From Serinus canaria (Eukaryota > Chordata > Aves > Passeriformes > Fringillidae), in assembly GCF_022539315.1 (NCBI RefSeq), contig NC_066343.1:42856466-42920465 (forward strand): a stretch of 64,000 nucleotides of DNA, written 5' to 3'. The translations under genes and the position numbers were made by a program. Positions 13,550-25,756 of this stretch are shown in pieces (position 1 is the stretch's first letter; every line of letters begins with the position of its first letter). The notes under the pieces were generated by a model. It saw only the letters and a program-made list of their open reading frames with translations, was not told the DNA's origin and did not search any database.

Positions 13550-14120
13550 AAGACTTGCTCCAGAGATTGAAAAGAAGAGAGAAGAAGCGCACAGTTTGTT
13601 TTCAGACACTGAACTCACTCCTCCACGTTCCTACTCCTAGACTGTGCTGTCTGTGGATGGTCAGACGGCGAGACAGAACTCTCTTTTGCTTTCAATTAAT
13701 TTAACTAACTAAAACAAAAAAGTTCCCTAAACTTCGGGGTTTTTTTTTCCTTTTTTCCCTTTTCTTTAAACCTGTTCAAACCTGCTCTAGACTAAACACC
13801 CAACAGAACACCAGCAACTTACATCAGTGACCACCAGGCCAAGCCTAAGCCACAGCATTTTCAGTGCCAAAAAAACTAATAAAAAACTAAGTGAGCTAAA
13901 CTGCAACCTGGGGAGGGGACTTTCTGAGTTTGTCATCTCTTTTAGAGCAGCAAAGAGTTTTATTGTTTAATATTGTTTAAGTTTTATTGTTTAATAAACA
14001 GGTTTTTTCCACTTTTCTCCAAAAAAATATTTTCTCCCAGACCAATTAAAAAAAAAAAAAAAACTAATTAAATCTACTTTCCTAAAAAAACCCTTTAAAA
14101 ATTCTCTCCCAAATTTACCC
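13550..14120 (-). other. Possible degenerate repeat or LTR fragment
   Basis: T- and A-rich block with interspersed CpG pieces. On the minus strand it contains gtttattaaacaataaaac with poly(A)-signal-like motifs, and gttctgtctcgccgtctgac. Composition differs from its surroundings, and it lies just upstream of the LTR at 14454. The family is not recognised. Confidence 0.25.
13961..13996 (+). repeat. Short tandem repeat of ttttattgtttaa
   Basis: ttttattgtttaatattgtt then taagttttattgtttaataa: three near copies of a 10-14 bp unit within an A/T-rich block. Confidence 0.7.
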
Positions 14121-14453
14121 TAAACCAAGACACTATTGCAAGGGAAAAATCATGAAACATGTTGAAGCTATGCGGAAAGAAGTGAAGTGAACCACAGGGT
14201 CAGTGTTAAAGCCTGAAATAGGTTCAGATTCTTTTCTTGATTGGCAGCTTGTACAAACTCAGCAGTCTTGATTCTTCCCTAATAGTCAGTGAAGATAGAG
14301 AGGAGTTCTCAGCTTCCCCTTGGGCTGAACCCACTGTTTCTTTCCTTTGACAGTAAGAGGAGCCTAACAGGAGCTCAGAGTACTGCCTATGGCTAAATGG
14401 AATCAACATGGTCTCAGTGCTCTCAGGAACTGCTTGTTTTCACTCTCTGTTTT

Positions 14454-15260
14454 TGCCGTGGTATAACTCATGAGGTCCTGGTATGCGGTGGTGCGTCTTT
14501 GTTGTGATAATCCTTCTGGTTATTGTTGTAATATATTCAATATGTTTGAATGGTTCGTTCCTAGTAACCCTCTCACAGCTGGTTTAGCCCAATGCTGTTT
14601 ACCCCCTTTCCTGTCTGTTAGCGCAGATACCTACCCCTAATTCCCGATCCTTCTATGTCTATCATTGTAGCCCTGCCCCTCTGCCTTGTCATTTAAGTGG
14701 AATCCCAACCTCTACTGGAACCCTCTGTGTCGTCCATGTAATCCCTGGATTCCTATAGGTTCTGGGAGACCGTTCTTCCCCTCATGTACCCCTCATTAGT
14801 TCTGAGGCGATATGATCCCACCTTGTTCTCCTCCTCCGTTCTCCCCTGCTTGGTTACTCTGTTGTCTCCTCCCCTGAGACCTCCTCCCTTTATAAGATTG
14901 TACTGTGGCGGGTTCTTCTGTCACTGCACCCCTTCCGAGGCACTTTGCTCCCTTCGGAATAAAGCCTCTTGGGGACGCACACAAGGGCCCCTTCCCGCTC
15001 CTTTATGGGGACCGTGGGTGCTGCAGTCCGTCTGTCCGCAGTCCGAGCTGCGGGCCCGCCCGGCCGCACCGCTGCCCTTGTGCCGGTCGGTGGCTGCTGC
15101 GCACGGAGCGGCCGCTGGCTACCGGGGCCCCGAGGGAGAAAGTGAGCTAGCCCGGCTAAGCTTCCCCCCCGAAATCGGACACTGTGTCGCTGGTATTCGC
15201 CTGTTTCCGCAAGAATTCAGCCCATGGGTTCGTGCTTATGTACCCTTGTTCTCATCACAC
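14454..15260 (+). mobile_element. CpG-rich ERV LTR, probably solo, ends approximate
   Basis: A plus-strand LTR-like block that differs sharply in GC and CpG content from the AT-rich intron. It probably begins tgccgtggtataactcatga at 14454. It has a pyrimidine-rich U3, a TATA box ttataaga at 14889-14896, an aataaa signal at 14958-14963 (about 67 nt later) and a very GC-rich U5 around 15040-15140. No retroviral coding sequence is seen on either side. The 3' end and target duplication could not be fixed; composition returns to background by about 15260. It is antisense to ADAMTSL1. Confidence 0.75.
14889..14896 (+). promoter_or_regulatory. TATA box of the CpG-rich LTR
   Basis: ttataaga preceded by a ctcctccc pyrimidine stretch and followed 67 nt later by aataaa, the usual U3/R arrangement. 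It points away from ADAMTSL1 coding sense. Confidence 0.6.
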
Positions 15261-18200
15261 TGTGTTTGGTGACTGCTGCTCCTTTATCTGAGTTTTCTTT
15301 TTAGTTGAAACTGTAGGTAAAATCTACTGTTCTCATCAGCAACTTTCAGCAGTTGTTGGTTGTAAAGTCTTAATTGAGGCTGTGATTGACAGTGGGTGGC
15401 AAGGGTGAAAGTGGGGGAGGGGTATGCCCGTAAAACATGCAATGGAAATCTGCTCACAGTTCCTGGAATTGTTGGGTTTCTTTACACCCCCATCATCACA
15501 ATGAAAACTGTTCTCTCATGGACGAATAAGCCACAGATACTCGGGTTTGTACAACACTGTGGGTGGTAGATCTCTAAACCAAGCCACATTAGGGCCACCC
15601 AGCAAAATCTATTATAGGAGAAAAACTCCAGATTTAACATTATTTTCTTACCCTTTTGTGAGCATAAGAAAAATAGTCATTATCAATAAAAGAAAGGCCT
15701 GTTTTTAAACAAGTTTTGTAAATGCTTAGAAAAATGCACATTTGCAAAACAAACATTAATACTTTTAAAATTGCATCTGTGCTTTCACAGCTAAGAAAAA
15801 CACCAATGGCTGAAATAATTCCCTTTGCACTTTTGCTGTCAACGACATTTTTCTTACCTCTTAGTCATAAGCAGGGCTAACTAGATAGTCACTGCTAACA
15901 GTGACAGCAACTAACAGATTTTTTTTTTTAACTTGCAGAACTAATGTTAGCATGCATGTCTATCTCACACATAAATTTTTAATTTAATACCAACTGCTTC
16001 AATCATCACATGGAATTAATTATATCTTCAGAAGTTGTCCCAAATTATAACAGCCTGTAACATTTAAAAGTTCTGTGTGTTCTGTCTGCATATCTACAAA
16101 TACAGTATGTAGGCAGATCTTCAGTTGACACCAAATTATTGCCTAAAAGGCTCCTAAAATAGTTTTAATTAATGTTTCTAACATCTTCAGGCTGAGGAAA
16201 GATCTTTCCTAATATTGCACTTTATAAAACACAAGGATGCATAATTTGTTTGTTATTAATCACCTCTCCTGACATAAACCTCTCTCTCTCAGCTTAAGTC
16301 ACCTGAAGATCCAGCACAAATATTTTTAAAAAAGAGGTAGTCCAGGTAGATACTTGCCTTTAAAAAAAAAAAAAACTCCAACACAGGTCCATCCTCCTAG
16401 CGACTCAAGTTTTAATATCCTTCTTCAGAAACAAACATAATGTCCTCTTCTTTTCAATAATTCTGTTATTTGTGCATCACAATTTGGCATACTACTTTTC
16501 TTGAAAGCAGATCCTTTATCATTCCTCATTATATAGAATTATTTTGGCTGAATTCCCTATTTGCTCATAGATGGCTATTTTTGTTGGGTATTGAGTTGCT
16601 TGTCCAGGCTGGAAAAAAAACCTAACCAGCTATAGCAATTCTTTATGTCACCAGCATGTCTTCAGAATCTCATTTATGGACTGAAAATAATACAGCTTAA
16701 TACTTAGTCTCAGCTCAGTTGCGCCACACAGCATTGCCTCCAAGACAAAAACATATTTTTCAGGACATATATCGATGACTAAATCAGACAAACACCTAAC
16801 AAACACCTCGCAAACGCCTAACTCCATACCACTTACTGTTCACATGCTGTTTCATGCCCTTTTATAAAATTTATTTCTGTCTTTATTTCTGAGAAGTTGA
16901 ATTATCAAGCACCAGTGGATCCCCAGTGACAGAAATTGCAGCATGCTTGCAAGGCTTATTAAACAACGCATAAATTCCTCAAAATATTTTCACTTTAAAA
17001 CTGATTCCTAAAGAATTTAATCTGAATTTTCTTTAAAATAAAACATTTCCAACATACAGAGCAGTCAAAAAACCTTTGGTATGGATACTAGTAGGCTCTG
17101 AAATGGCATTCAGAACCCATGCCGGTGTTAACTTGACTTTTTAACCTTAGGAGAGCGTGTGGGCTTTTCTGTAAATAAGCACTCAGGCTGAATAGGCAGA
17201 CACAAGTTGGGGATCTTTTACTGGAAGCACAGATATTTTCAATTGTTGCAGCTATTTGTGTCATATGTTTTCACTCTACTGAGTAACTGAAAACCAGCAC
17301 TTTTCGGGGCCCTGTGTTAAATCTTTTTGTGAGTGTACCTAGACTAAAGCCAAAGAAAATTAATTTTTGCAAGGACAGACGTGCAGTACAAGTCACACTT
17401 TTACGTGGATGAAACAGCTCAGTGGAATGGGGCAATGGGAATAGAGCCATACATCAACCATCATTATTGGAGATTCCTGGCTCAAAATCCACGGCCAAAA
17501 TGTGTAAAAGTGAATGCCTTTATCTCAGTGGTTTGTGTATACAAAACATGCAGCTGTCACCCAACCTAAAACTGGCAGCCTATACTCTAAGAATTGCAAT
17601 GGCCACCAAGTACTTCTGAAATCTCAGTATATTCAGTAAGGTGTGACCTGAGGAACTTCAGCACTTCTCTCTGGCCATTCTCAGCAGCAGGGTCTCTCTC
17701 TGATACTGGTACAGAAAAGCCCACCTCTATTTATTTCCTTATCCCCATTAAGACAGAGGTGGGCTGGAAAATCCTCTTCTCCCTTCAATGGCTGGCAAAG
17801 TAGAAAGAAAACAAACTGCAGAGCTGAAGGACAGTTCAAACATACCAGACACTACCACATATTTACATCTGTGGCCTTGCAGTTTACAGCAGTACACCCT
17901 TAAGTCTGCTTAAACTGCAGCTTCCATTGACACAGCTGGCTGACAGGCAGCAAGAGCATTCTGAGCCAAAAGCAGAATACTGATCTTAAAGAACAGAAAA
18001 AAATCTGCAAATCAATTTTTTTTACACACCACGATTTCTAAACTTCTGTTAGCTCCAAAGATAGAGGTGCTGAGTTGTGCCTGAAGCTCAGAGCATGGTC
18101 ATTTCTTCCCCCACACACCAGCCTGGGGGAATCATAAATGATGAGTACAGAAGGAAGTTCATAAAGCAGAAACTGCCTAAATATTTAAAGAAGAGTTGTC

Positions 18201-20151
18201 AACGACTTATGCCACTAACTGGAAAAGAAATGATACTTTCCTCAGACTTTCTGATAAAAGTTTTGAGCACCCACACAACTGACTGATAATTCAGAAACAA
18301 AACACAACATTTAAGGTTATTTCAGCCAAACTAAATGGGAAAGAAAAGAGATTGAAAAGGGATTGTGAAATTATATATTAAAAAATCTAAACTAAAACTT
18401 CAGGAATCATATAAGTGTCTCTTACTTCAGCTAAATTAATCTACCTGTTGTGATACCATGTGAGATTATAGGGTGTGAAATAAACTTGCCAATTTCTCAA
18501 GAGTGTAGTGTCCAGCATTCCTCATATGTCACCTTCATGTAACATCCTTTCTGTTTCATGGATGCCACAGAAGATACAGTCATAAGTAGGGAAAAAACCT
18601 CAATGGCCCAATTCTAATGCGATATAACCACTAGATAAAAATTTATATGTGAAACTTGTTTTGGGGGTGTCCAACAGATATTTTAACAGGAATATATCCA
18701 AATGAAGGGATTCTGTATGTCCCAGTCATGATTATGACTATGTGATTTCCACCAGACATACATTTGTGTTCTCAGTGACCTCTACTCCTTCAAAAGTTAC
18801 CTTTTTTTTTGTTTTTTGTGTTAAATTTAATATACTTATTAGCCTTCAGACAGAGAGGCAAGAACCAGAAGACAGATCATTATAGAAAGCAGTTACTTCT
18901 TCATTGATTCAATAGTCAAAATAAAAAGGAACTAAGAAACTAATTTCATAACTACAGAAGGGGCAATTTTACCTAAATCAAAACTTTACTGGATGATCCA
19001 AGGGCACCACACTGGAAATTTTTGTCTTGACTCCATCTTTTCCCATGACCTTATGACTAAATGTATATGTCTTAGCTGATGTTAGTATCTTGTGCAGGAG
19101 TTGCTAGCAGATCCCTAGACAACTTTGTTGTACTTTGTTGCTCATTATTACTTCCTGCTACAGCGTATTCCTGTTCTTATATAATGATTTCTCACAGAAC
19201 AGAACCAAAATACGAAATCCCAAGTATACACATGAGAAGACCGTATGTTATCAACACAGTTAAACATATAATTTGTACTGGAAATAACCCCTTTCTGTGT
19301 GCTCTTCCACACAAACGAATAATGTGGAGGGATCAGAAAGTAAAGGCCACCTGAAGGAAAAACAGCATAATCTGATAAAAACATTTTGTTACGTCAAATT
19401 CTCAGGTTACACCTGGGACAAGCATTCTGGAATTTAAACAGGTGAGGATTCACCAATTCACATGAGAAGACAAATGCTGAATGATTCATCTGTTGAGACA
19501 ACAGCAAAGCTGCAAACAGCCATGAGCTGTGGTTCCACAATTTACAGCCTTCATAAGAACATACACAGTAAATGGAGATTGTAATGCCCTTTTGGACTTA
19601 TCCTGGGGCATTTTAATGCATGAATACATACGTGGAAGGCAAAAGCCTCATCTCCTACATCTTCTCTTACCACAACCATGTCTGTCAAGCCCTCTTGTAG
19701 CACTAGGAGAAATGCAATTTCAGCTCCAACAGAGCATAACAGCAACAACCAATGATCAGTTTTCATATCTCTATATCAATCTTCATAGCAAAAATCTCCA
19801 CCTTCAGATGGGAAAATAAACTAAGACTCACAGTCTCTGGATGCAGAGTGCTCTGCTGGCTGTATTAGGCACTTAAGTCCTTCAGTTCTTTACAATCCCT
19901 TCTTTTTTACTTACTCAAACAGAAGTAAGGTTCCTGTCTGCCACACCAGTCTGACCCGGCATCCAAACCTTGCTGAAGATTTACAGTGCTCTGTTTAACC
20001 CATTTCCCAATTCACATGCACTTCCCCTTTTTTCTGTTATGAAATCAGACTGCAGCAAATTTTGTCCACAGGACTGTTAGGCAGTAACACATGGAAAGTC
20101 ATGAGTGAAAACATCAATTATTTTCTTAAACGTTAAATAAACATGCTTTAC

Positions 20152-21292
20152 CTATCATTGTATTTCACTTCCTCTCCATTCTTAGCCCAGCTGATGGTGG
20201 GTTTTGGGTTTCCCACTGCTTCACAATGAAGCAGCACGCTCAGAGTGCCACTTGCTAGGACCACTGTCTGTCCCAGGTGGGTGACAACTTCTGAAGCAGA
20301 AAGTTGTTGTGCCGCTGAAATCTTTCGGAGGATGGCAGGCTTCTGATGAGGCCTGTGCAAACCATTTGCCAGGTCTACAGAGGTCGGAATAAATGTTTCA
20401 GCAGATGATGTCCTCAGGGAGCTGGTAAATCCAGAAACGCGTCTGTGGAAAGGGTACTCCAGTGAGGCTGAATCAACTTTGCGCCTTGATGCTTTGAGGA
20501 CAGATTCCTGGTGGTCCAAGTAGCTCTTGAAAACCTCACGAGCCAGGTGCACAACAAGATGCTCAGTAAAGGTATCTTTAAGCTCCTCGGGCTGTTGAGA
20601 CAAATTTCTTATGATATCATCCAAGCGTTTCTGCTCTGTGACCATAGTAAATGGCAGGCTATGCTCCTGGCTCTGGTCTTCTTCTGAGGATGCGTTTCTC
20701 TCCACAGACTCCTGGGCTTCCCAGGACTCCAAATTTTCTGCTGGCCAGCCCCTGAGCTGTAGCAGCCTAGAGACAATATTGTCATACCATCTGCTGGGGT
20801 TAGCAAGGTGCCCTCGCTTCTCAGCCTTGCTTCCATTGAAGAAAATCCCATTGAGATGTTTATCCTCTGTTCGCAAGGCATCATTCAAGCTGGCCTTTCT
20901 CATGACTTCTTCCTCCCTAATACCAGCTGGCTGCCCAGGAATGATCTTCTTGTTGCTTCCAATCAGTTTAATTACGAAATGCTCCCGGGCTGGCCCTGCT
21001 GTGCAGGTGTATGTCCCAGTGTCTGAAGGCTTCAGATGATGGATTTTCATGTACCCATAGGGTGCGATGGTAATGTGAGCTGAACTGACAAGCCTCTTAT
21101 CGTCCTTCTCCCAAGTGATCATTGATTTCCGGAACCTCCTGGTAGGGCATCGGAGAATAACAGAAGTTTTGGGCAGCAGGTAGGCATATCCACCCACAAT
21201 GAAGTGCAGTTTCTTCTGCTTCCTCGTCTGGATGTAAACTTGCTTTACAGCCATAATATGGGGGCTTTGCTTATGAGCCGGTCTGTTGTGTC
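20152..21292 (-). CDS. ADAMTSL1: ADAMTSL1 large exon: Ig-like domain, long linker, start of second Ig
   Basis: A 1,141-nt exon (380 complete codons), phase 1 in and phase 2 out. It opens with HNRPAHKQSPHIMAVKQV, so the internal Met is not a translation start. An Ig-like domain follows, with core cysteines in VILRCP and TGTYTC, tryptophan in ITWEKD, and YMKIHHLKPSDTG before the second cysteine. A long low-order linker of about 200 residues carries sequons NGS, NAS and NLS, the MVTEQKRLDDIIRNLSQQPE segment and KISAAQQLSASEVVTHLGQT. The exon ends in the first half of the second Ig (LLHCEAVGNPKPTISWAKNG). The acceptor is atatttcag|GACAC and the donor GATAG|gtaaag. This one-exon Ig-plus-linker arrangement and the conserved linker strongly identify ADAMTSL1. 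The linker has no catalytic features. Confidence 0.97.
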
Positions 21293-22536
21293 CTGAAATA
21301 TCATTATATATAATTAGTATGTGATACCATTAAACGAAACAAGTAGTTTGCATTGTTGTGAGCAGCATCTGACCCATAAGACAGTAATGGGAGAAACTGG
21401 ACACCAGTTGCTGGACATTAAACTAAAACAATCAAAATAAGAGGAATAACAAGACAAACTTCAGGAATGTGAAAGTAGCCTAGAGTATATGCAGAAACTA
21501 AGTAGCCAGGGGTAAAAGCTTTATGGGAGGGAGAAAACTTCAGTAGAAACATAGTTCTTGTTAAAGTACTTAAACAAAGACTGCTATTTAAGAAATGCAC
21601 TGAATAGACAAGTGTTTGTTATCCAAACCTTCAAAGGCAACGTAATCTTGCAGCTCACAACAGTAAGGAAGAATGGAAGTCTTGCCTACCTCAAGGAGTT
21701 GGACAGGAAAAAACTCTCTGGGCTAGGCTTAAAAATGTGGTAAATACTATTTAATACTATTAAAATAGTTCACTAGTTCAGCGTGTCCTTCTGGTTTCCT
21801 GATCTCTGTGTAAGAGATCTTTATTAAAAAGCACTAAATTAAGCTGCATAGGCATATTCCTAGTAAATACCATGCAAAATTTGGTCCAAGCTTTAGTTCT
21901 AAACACCAGATCTTCTTTTCTCCCTACATTCCCTTACATTCAGCAGTTTCCAAGGCAAGCTGAAGCTAGGCTGACTTTCACATATCCAGCTGGCTTACTG
22001 CAAACTAGGGAAGAGTATACAGGGGAACTTGCGATGGGCAAAAACAAATGCATGAACTACCAACATAAAATACATCTAACATGGTTCATTAGAAATCTCA
22101 GGTCATAGAGGATTTGGAGTGACATAATGAAATAATGGGTTTCTAAATCGTTGGCAAAATCCCTTACCAACCATTTTCCTTGCAGCTGTTCTAGCAGACA
22201 GTTTATTTGCTCCAGCCCTCCAGCTGCTGTGCTGTGACTCTGTGCCTCTACATTCCAGCTGTGAAATTCAGATCTAGATTTTGGTCAGAATTTTGAGCCA
22301 GTTCTTCCAGAAACTAGTAGTTCCCTTCCAGCACACTGGCTCATATCCAGCTCCATTAGTGAATCTGTAGCACTCCTCCACTGGCTTGACTTATTTACAG
22401 ACAGAAAAACCCACTCCACAAGACTGAGTAATACTAGCGTGAAAGCAGGCTGTGAAGCAGGAAATAGCATGGATTTCTTAGTGAAGCACTTCCAATCCCT
22501 TTTCCCCAGACACTGCCAAACACCTTTTCCACTTAC
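21293..22536 (-). other. Intron, 1.2 kb
   Basis: Between the last TSR exon and the large Ig exon. I see nothing beyond ordinary intronic sequence. Confidence 0.7.
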
Positions 22537-22690
22537 GTGCACAGGGGCCTCGTGAACAGGGCCTGATCAAGGATGAGAATGGCAAAGGGAGGCAGAGTGA
22601 GGAATTGATGATAGCAAAGCCCCCGGTTTTCAGCATCTTTCTGCAAATAGCATTTCGACTCTGTGTTCCTTCTCCACAGCTCACTGAACA
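22537..22690 (-). CDS. ADAMTSL1: ADAMTSL1 exon: fifth TSR of the block
   Basis: A 154-nt exon, phase 0 in and phase 1 out. It encodes CSVSCGEGTQSRNAICRK, MLKTGGFAIINSSLC, PLPFSSLIRPC and GPCA, a complete TSR core with the CSVSCGEG O-fucose motif and an N-S-S sequon. The acceptor is attcctag|TGTTCAG, chosen over the internal cag six bases later because the preceding exon ends in phase 0 with ...DWTQ and the first cysteine is needed. The donor is TGCAC|gtaagt. Its final C joins GA of the next exon to give Arg. It is the last TSR before the Ig-like part of the protein. Confidence 0.94.
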
Positions 22691-24212
22691 CTAGGAATAG
22701 GATGAGAAACATTAGGAGACATGAAAAAGGTGCTCCATGTCACACGCTTCCTTCCTCAGCTCCCATATCCATATTGCACACACACACCACAGGATAGAGC
22801 AGTTACAGTTTTCTAAAGGTTGCAGCGGAATAAAGCAGAGCAGCATCTGACCATGCAGCTACAAACAATGCAGGCACAGCAAGGAGATGAAATGCTTGTT
22901 ATTTTCTGTCCTGTAAGGCTTAGTTTCTTTCCCTGCTCCTGTTACCACATCTTTTCTGTCAGATGGTGTCTCTTGTTTTAATGGTACCGTGCTACAGTTC
23001 AAAGCCAGTCTTTGAGCTTTGTTTCTCTGTGTCTGTGTCTGCTGTCTGGAAAAACTCCAGCTCATGTCCAAGAGCAGACCTCACGGAGTTGCAGACCACA
23101 GTTGCATTCTGGGCCAGATAAAATCCAGCCTAAGCTTAATCTTTAAGCTTTGCTGTTGCAAATCCCTTTAGGAATAATAAAGGGATGAATATTTTAGTCA
23201 CCAATTGCTTTCCTCAGCCTTGTAGTTACTACATATGGCCTACACAGAATGGTATAAACCCTCTAATACCAGACTGCAGTGCTTGTTGCACAAGTGGACA
23301 TGGTTTGATGGGCTTCATCATGACTATTCAGTTTCATATTTATGCATGTAGCATTGTGGAAAAAGAAATACAGTGTTTCTGCACTGTAGGAAGAACTAGA
23401 AAATGGGTAAAGCACTATAATTACCATCTTCACTGCCAGAATGGCTGTGTGTCTTCTGGCAGAAGACTTTATGAAAACATCCAATAATTTGAGTAAAATG
23501 CCCAGACAGATCCCGTAAAAAGGGTGCAGGTGGGACAGCTCCGTAGGGTGACTGGCATTTCTTTTGCAACTTCCACAAGACGATTTTCACTACCTTCCAT
23601 GAAAGAGGACTGGAAGAGTAGTGGCAGAGACTGCAGGATGTGGAATAATTTTCATGCTTATTGCCATGAATCTTTGCCTTTGCTTTGACCTTATGAAGTA
23701 AAATTATATTTTTATAATATCTCTCCTCCCTTCCCCTTCCCTTCCTCTCCTGTTCCCTCCCTTCCTCTTCTTTTCTGTTCTCTTCATCATAGGAAAGGGT
23801 TGGAGTGGCCCCAAGAGGAAAAGACTATTGAGATCAGAACAGCTAGGTTTTGGCAACAAAGAGCATGTAGCCCAAGGTAATAAAAATTACTCTTCATCAA
23901 TGCCTTGGATGAAATAATAAGCATGGGCAGGGATAGAGGCAGGGATTTATTGTTTGGAGCATGACTTGTGTTTACACCAGAAGGGTCTTAAAGGTTTGGT
24001 CAGATGGCTAAGCACATCTGTGGAGGCAGACACCACAGAGGAACATGGAGCTAATGATAACACCCCCAACCAGGAGGATGAAGACAGATTCCAGGACAAA
24101 ACTGAGCACAATATGCTTTGTGGAGTCTGACCTTCTTTGGGTCCTCTATCCCAACTGGCTTAGGAACTTCATCTCCAAATCTGTACAATACTTATGCAAA
24201 CAAATAGTATAC
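22691..24212 (-). other. Intron, 1.5 kb
   Basis: Between two TSR exons. It contains a near-pure plus-strand pyrimidine tract at 23721-23786. No other feature is recognised. Confidence 0.7.
23721..23786 (+). repeat. Polypyrimidine tract
   Basis: About 66 bp of almost pure C/T (two G interruptions), including ctctcctcccttccccttcc. It is purine-rich on the transcribed strand. Confidence 0.85.
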
Positions 24213-24392
24213 CTGTGTCCAGTCAGAGAGAAGCCACTCATTGGGACAATCCTCATTTCTGCAGGCTTGTTGTGTAATGGTCCTTGGCATGGGGCAGAAG
24301 GTTTCTGGCAGCTCTAACAAGCTTCCATCTGCCAGGCGCTGCTTACAAAGTGTATCTCGCTTCTGGATACCACCACCACACGTCTGTGAACA
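24213..24392 (-). CDS. ADAMTSL1: ADAMTSL1 exon: TSR core
   Basis: A 180-nt exon, exactly 60 codons and phase 0 at both ends. It starts at the first TSR cysteine (CSQTCGGGIQKRDTLCKQ), continues with LADGSLLELPETFCPMP and QQACRNEDCP, and ends EWLLSDWTQ, which provides the tryptophan of the next repeat. The acceptor is ctttcctcacag|TGTTC and the donor ACACAG|gtatac. The six TSR cysteines and the O-fucose motif are present. Symmetric phase-0 TSR exons of this kind fit duplication of a one-exon-per-repeat unit. Skipping it would leave the frame open and remove one TSR cleanly. Confidence 0.95.
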
Positions 24393-25756
24393 CTGTGAGG
24401 AAAGAGAGACAGCCACCTCACACCATACCCTCACCACCCCTCTTGCTGCAAAAATTACTTGTGAATTAGGGTAGAAATCAACACTTGGTCTTGGCCAAAA
24501 ATAAAAATTTCAGAGACCTTGAAGCTGACTGCTTTTAAAAATATCAAAATTATTTTGGAAAAGGGAGGCAGCTTAGTTTGCTAATATTTAGATAAACTGT
24601 TTCAGTATTTCTGAAGTGTTCTAAGGTATTCTTTCAAAAGACATGGAAACAGTGAGTGAGTCAGCATTGCAGTAGGGAGGTGGGAAAGTTGTCCTCTCCA
24701 CCTGGAAAATGAGACAATTTCATGTGATATGGAGAATCTAAATAGTAACATCTGTGTCTGAGCTCTGATACTAACCATGTCAGAAAAGAGTGGAAAAGTC
24801 TTGTCCACCAGTAGATAAGTAAATTGAGATTAATAATATCCAGAGAACACACCTCCCCTCTGTCTTTAATGTAAATATCCCTCTCTGAATCCATTTTTCT
24901 ACTTAAGCAGGGCAGGAAATTTTGAGTAACCAAATGTAGTAGCTTTCCTGAATATTTTTTGTAAATTTAAGTTGCTCAGCCCTATTTAGGTTGCTCAGCC
25001 CTTTTTCCTGAGGATCCTTTTCCTGAGGCTGCTAACAGGCTCCCCGTTCTGCTCAGTTCAGCCAGCTCAACTCTTTTTCTCCTTTCTTCTAGAAAAGGAA
25101 AGAGGGAGCTTGCATTACACTGATGTGACCAGGAGTTGCTTATAGCTTGTGACATGGCAATTTTTCAAGAGACACAGACAAGATGGAGAAGTATTAAAAA
25201 GTGCACTTTAGCAGTTAAAAAGTATACTTAACCAGTTAAAAAGGGAGTGTTTTAAAAAATCTTGCAGTCGTGAAAGGCCCTTCTCTCTGAGATAAAGAGC
25301 TGCATGAACTTTAATGCTAGCCTGAATATTTAGGATAAACATTTTCTTGAAAGACAGAAAGGAAGTGTATAAAGACATTTTTATATTTGGTTTCTTTTTA
25401 TGTGTAAAATTAGCTTTTGTCTTACTTATTTTGAATGGTACAAAGCTCAAAGGTTTCCAGAAAATTAAGCAAGAAAAATATTAGTTTTCAACAGAAGAAA
25501 TGTCTATCAGCCTCTCATTTGAGGAAAATTCATTCCTGACGAGGAAGAAAAATATGATTGAAAGTATTATTCCAGTACTGCCTAAGGACTTCTATCATAT
25601 ACAAGATACCAAGTGGGTTACTCACTACGAATATCACAAAGTATGTTTCTACTGTCAATCAGTAAATCTCAGGAAGTCTCTTTGCCCTTCCAACTCTACC
25701 AGAGATAAGACAAAACATATATTTTCTTGCTTCTTGGACTTTATTCACTTACATAG

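Larger units (their letters stand above)
13094..20151 (-). other. Intron, 7.1 kb
   Basis: Contains an ambiguous T/A-rich block with CpG patches at 13550-14120 and a CpG-rich LTR at about 14454-15260. The rest, 15300-20150, is AT-rich with short A and T runs and no recognised feature. Confidence 0.65.

Noticed and set aside
14784..15272. 162-codon plus-strand open frame
   Set aside because: It lies inside the CpG-rich LTR and spans its TATA box and poly(A) signal; high GC explains the absence of stops.
20611..21039. 142-codon plus-strand open frame
   Set aside because: It is the antisense shadow of the large ADAMTSL1 exon.
20148..21254. Internal Met at 21254 as a translation start
   Set aside because: The exon is open upstream to its acceptor at 21292 and the preceding TSR exon joins in phase, so this Met is internal.
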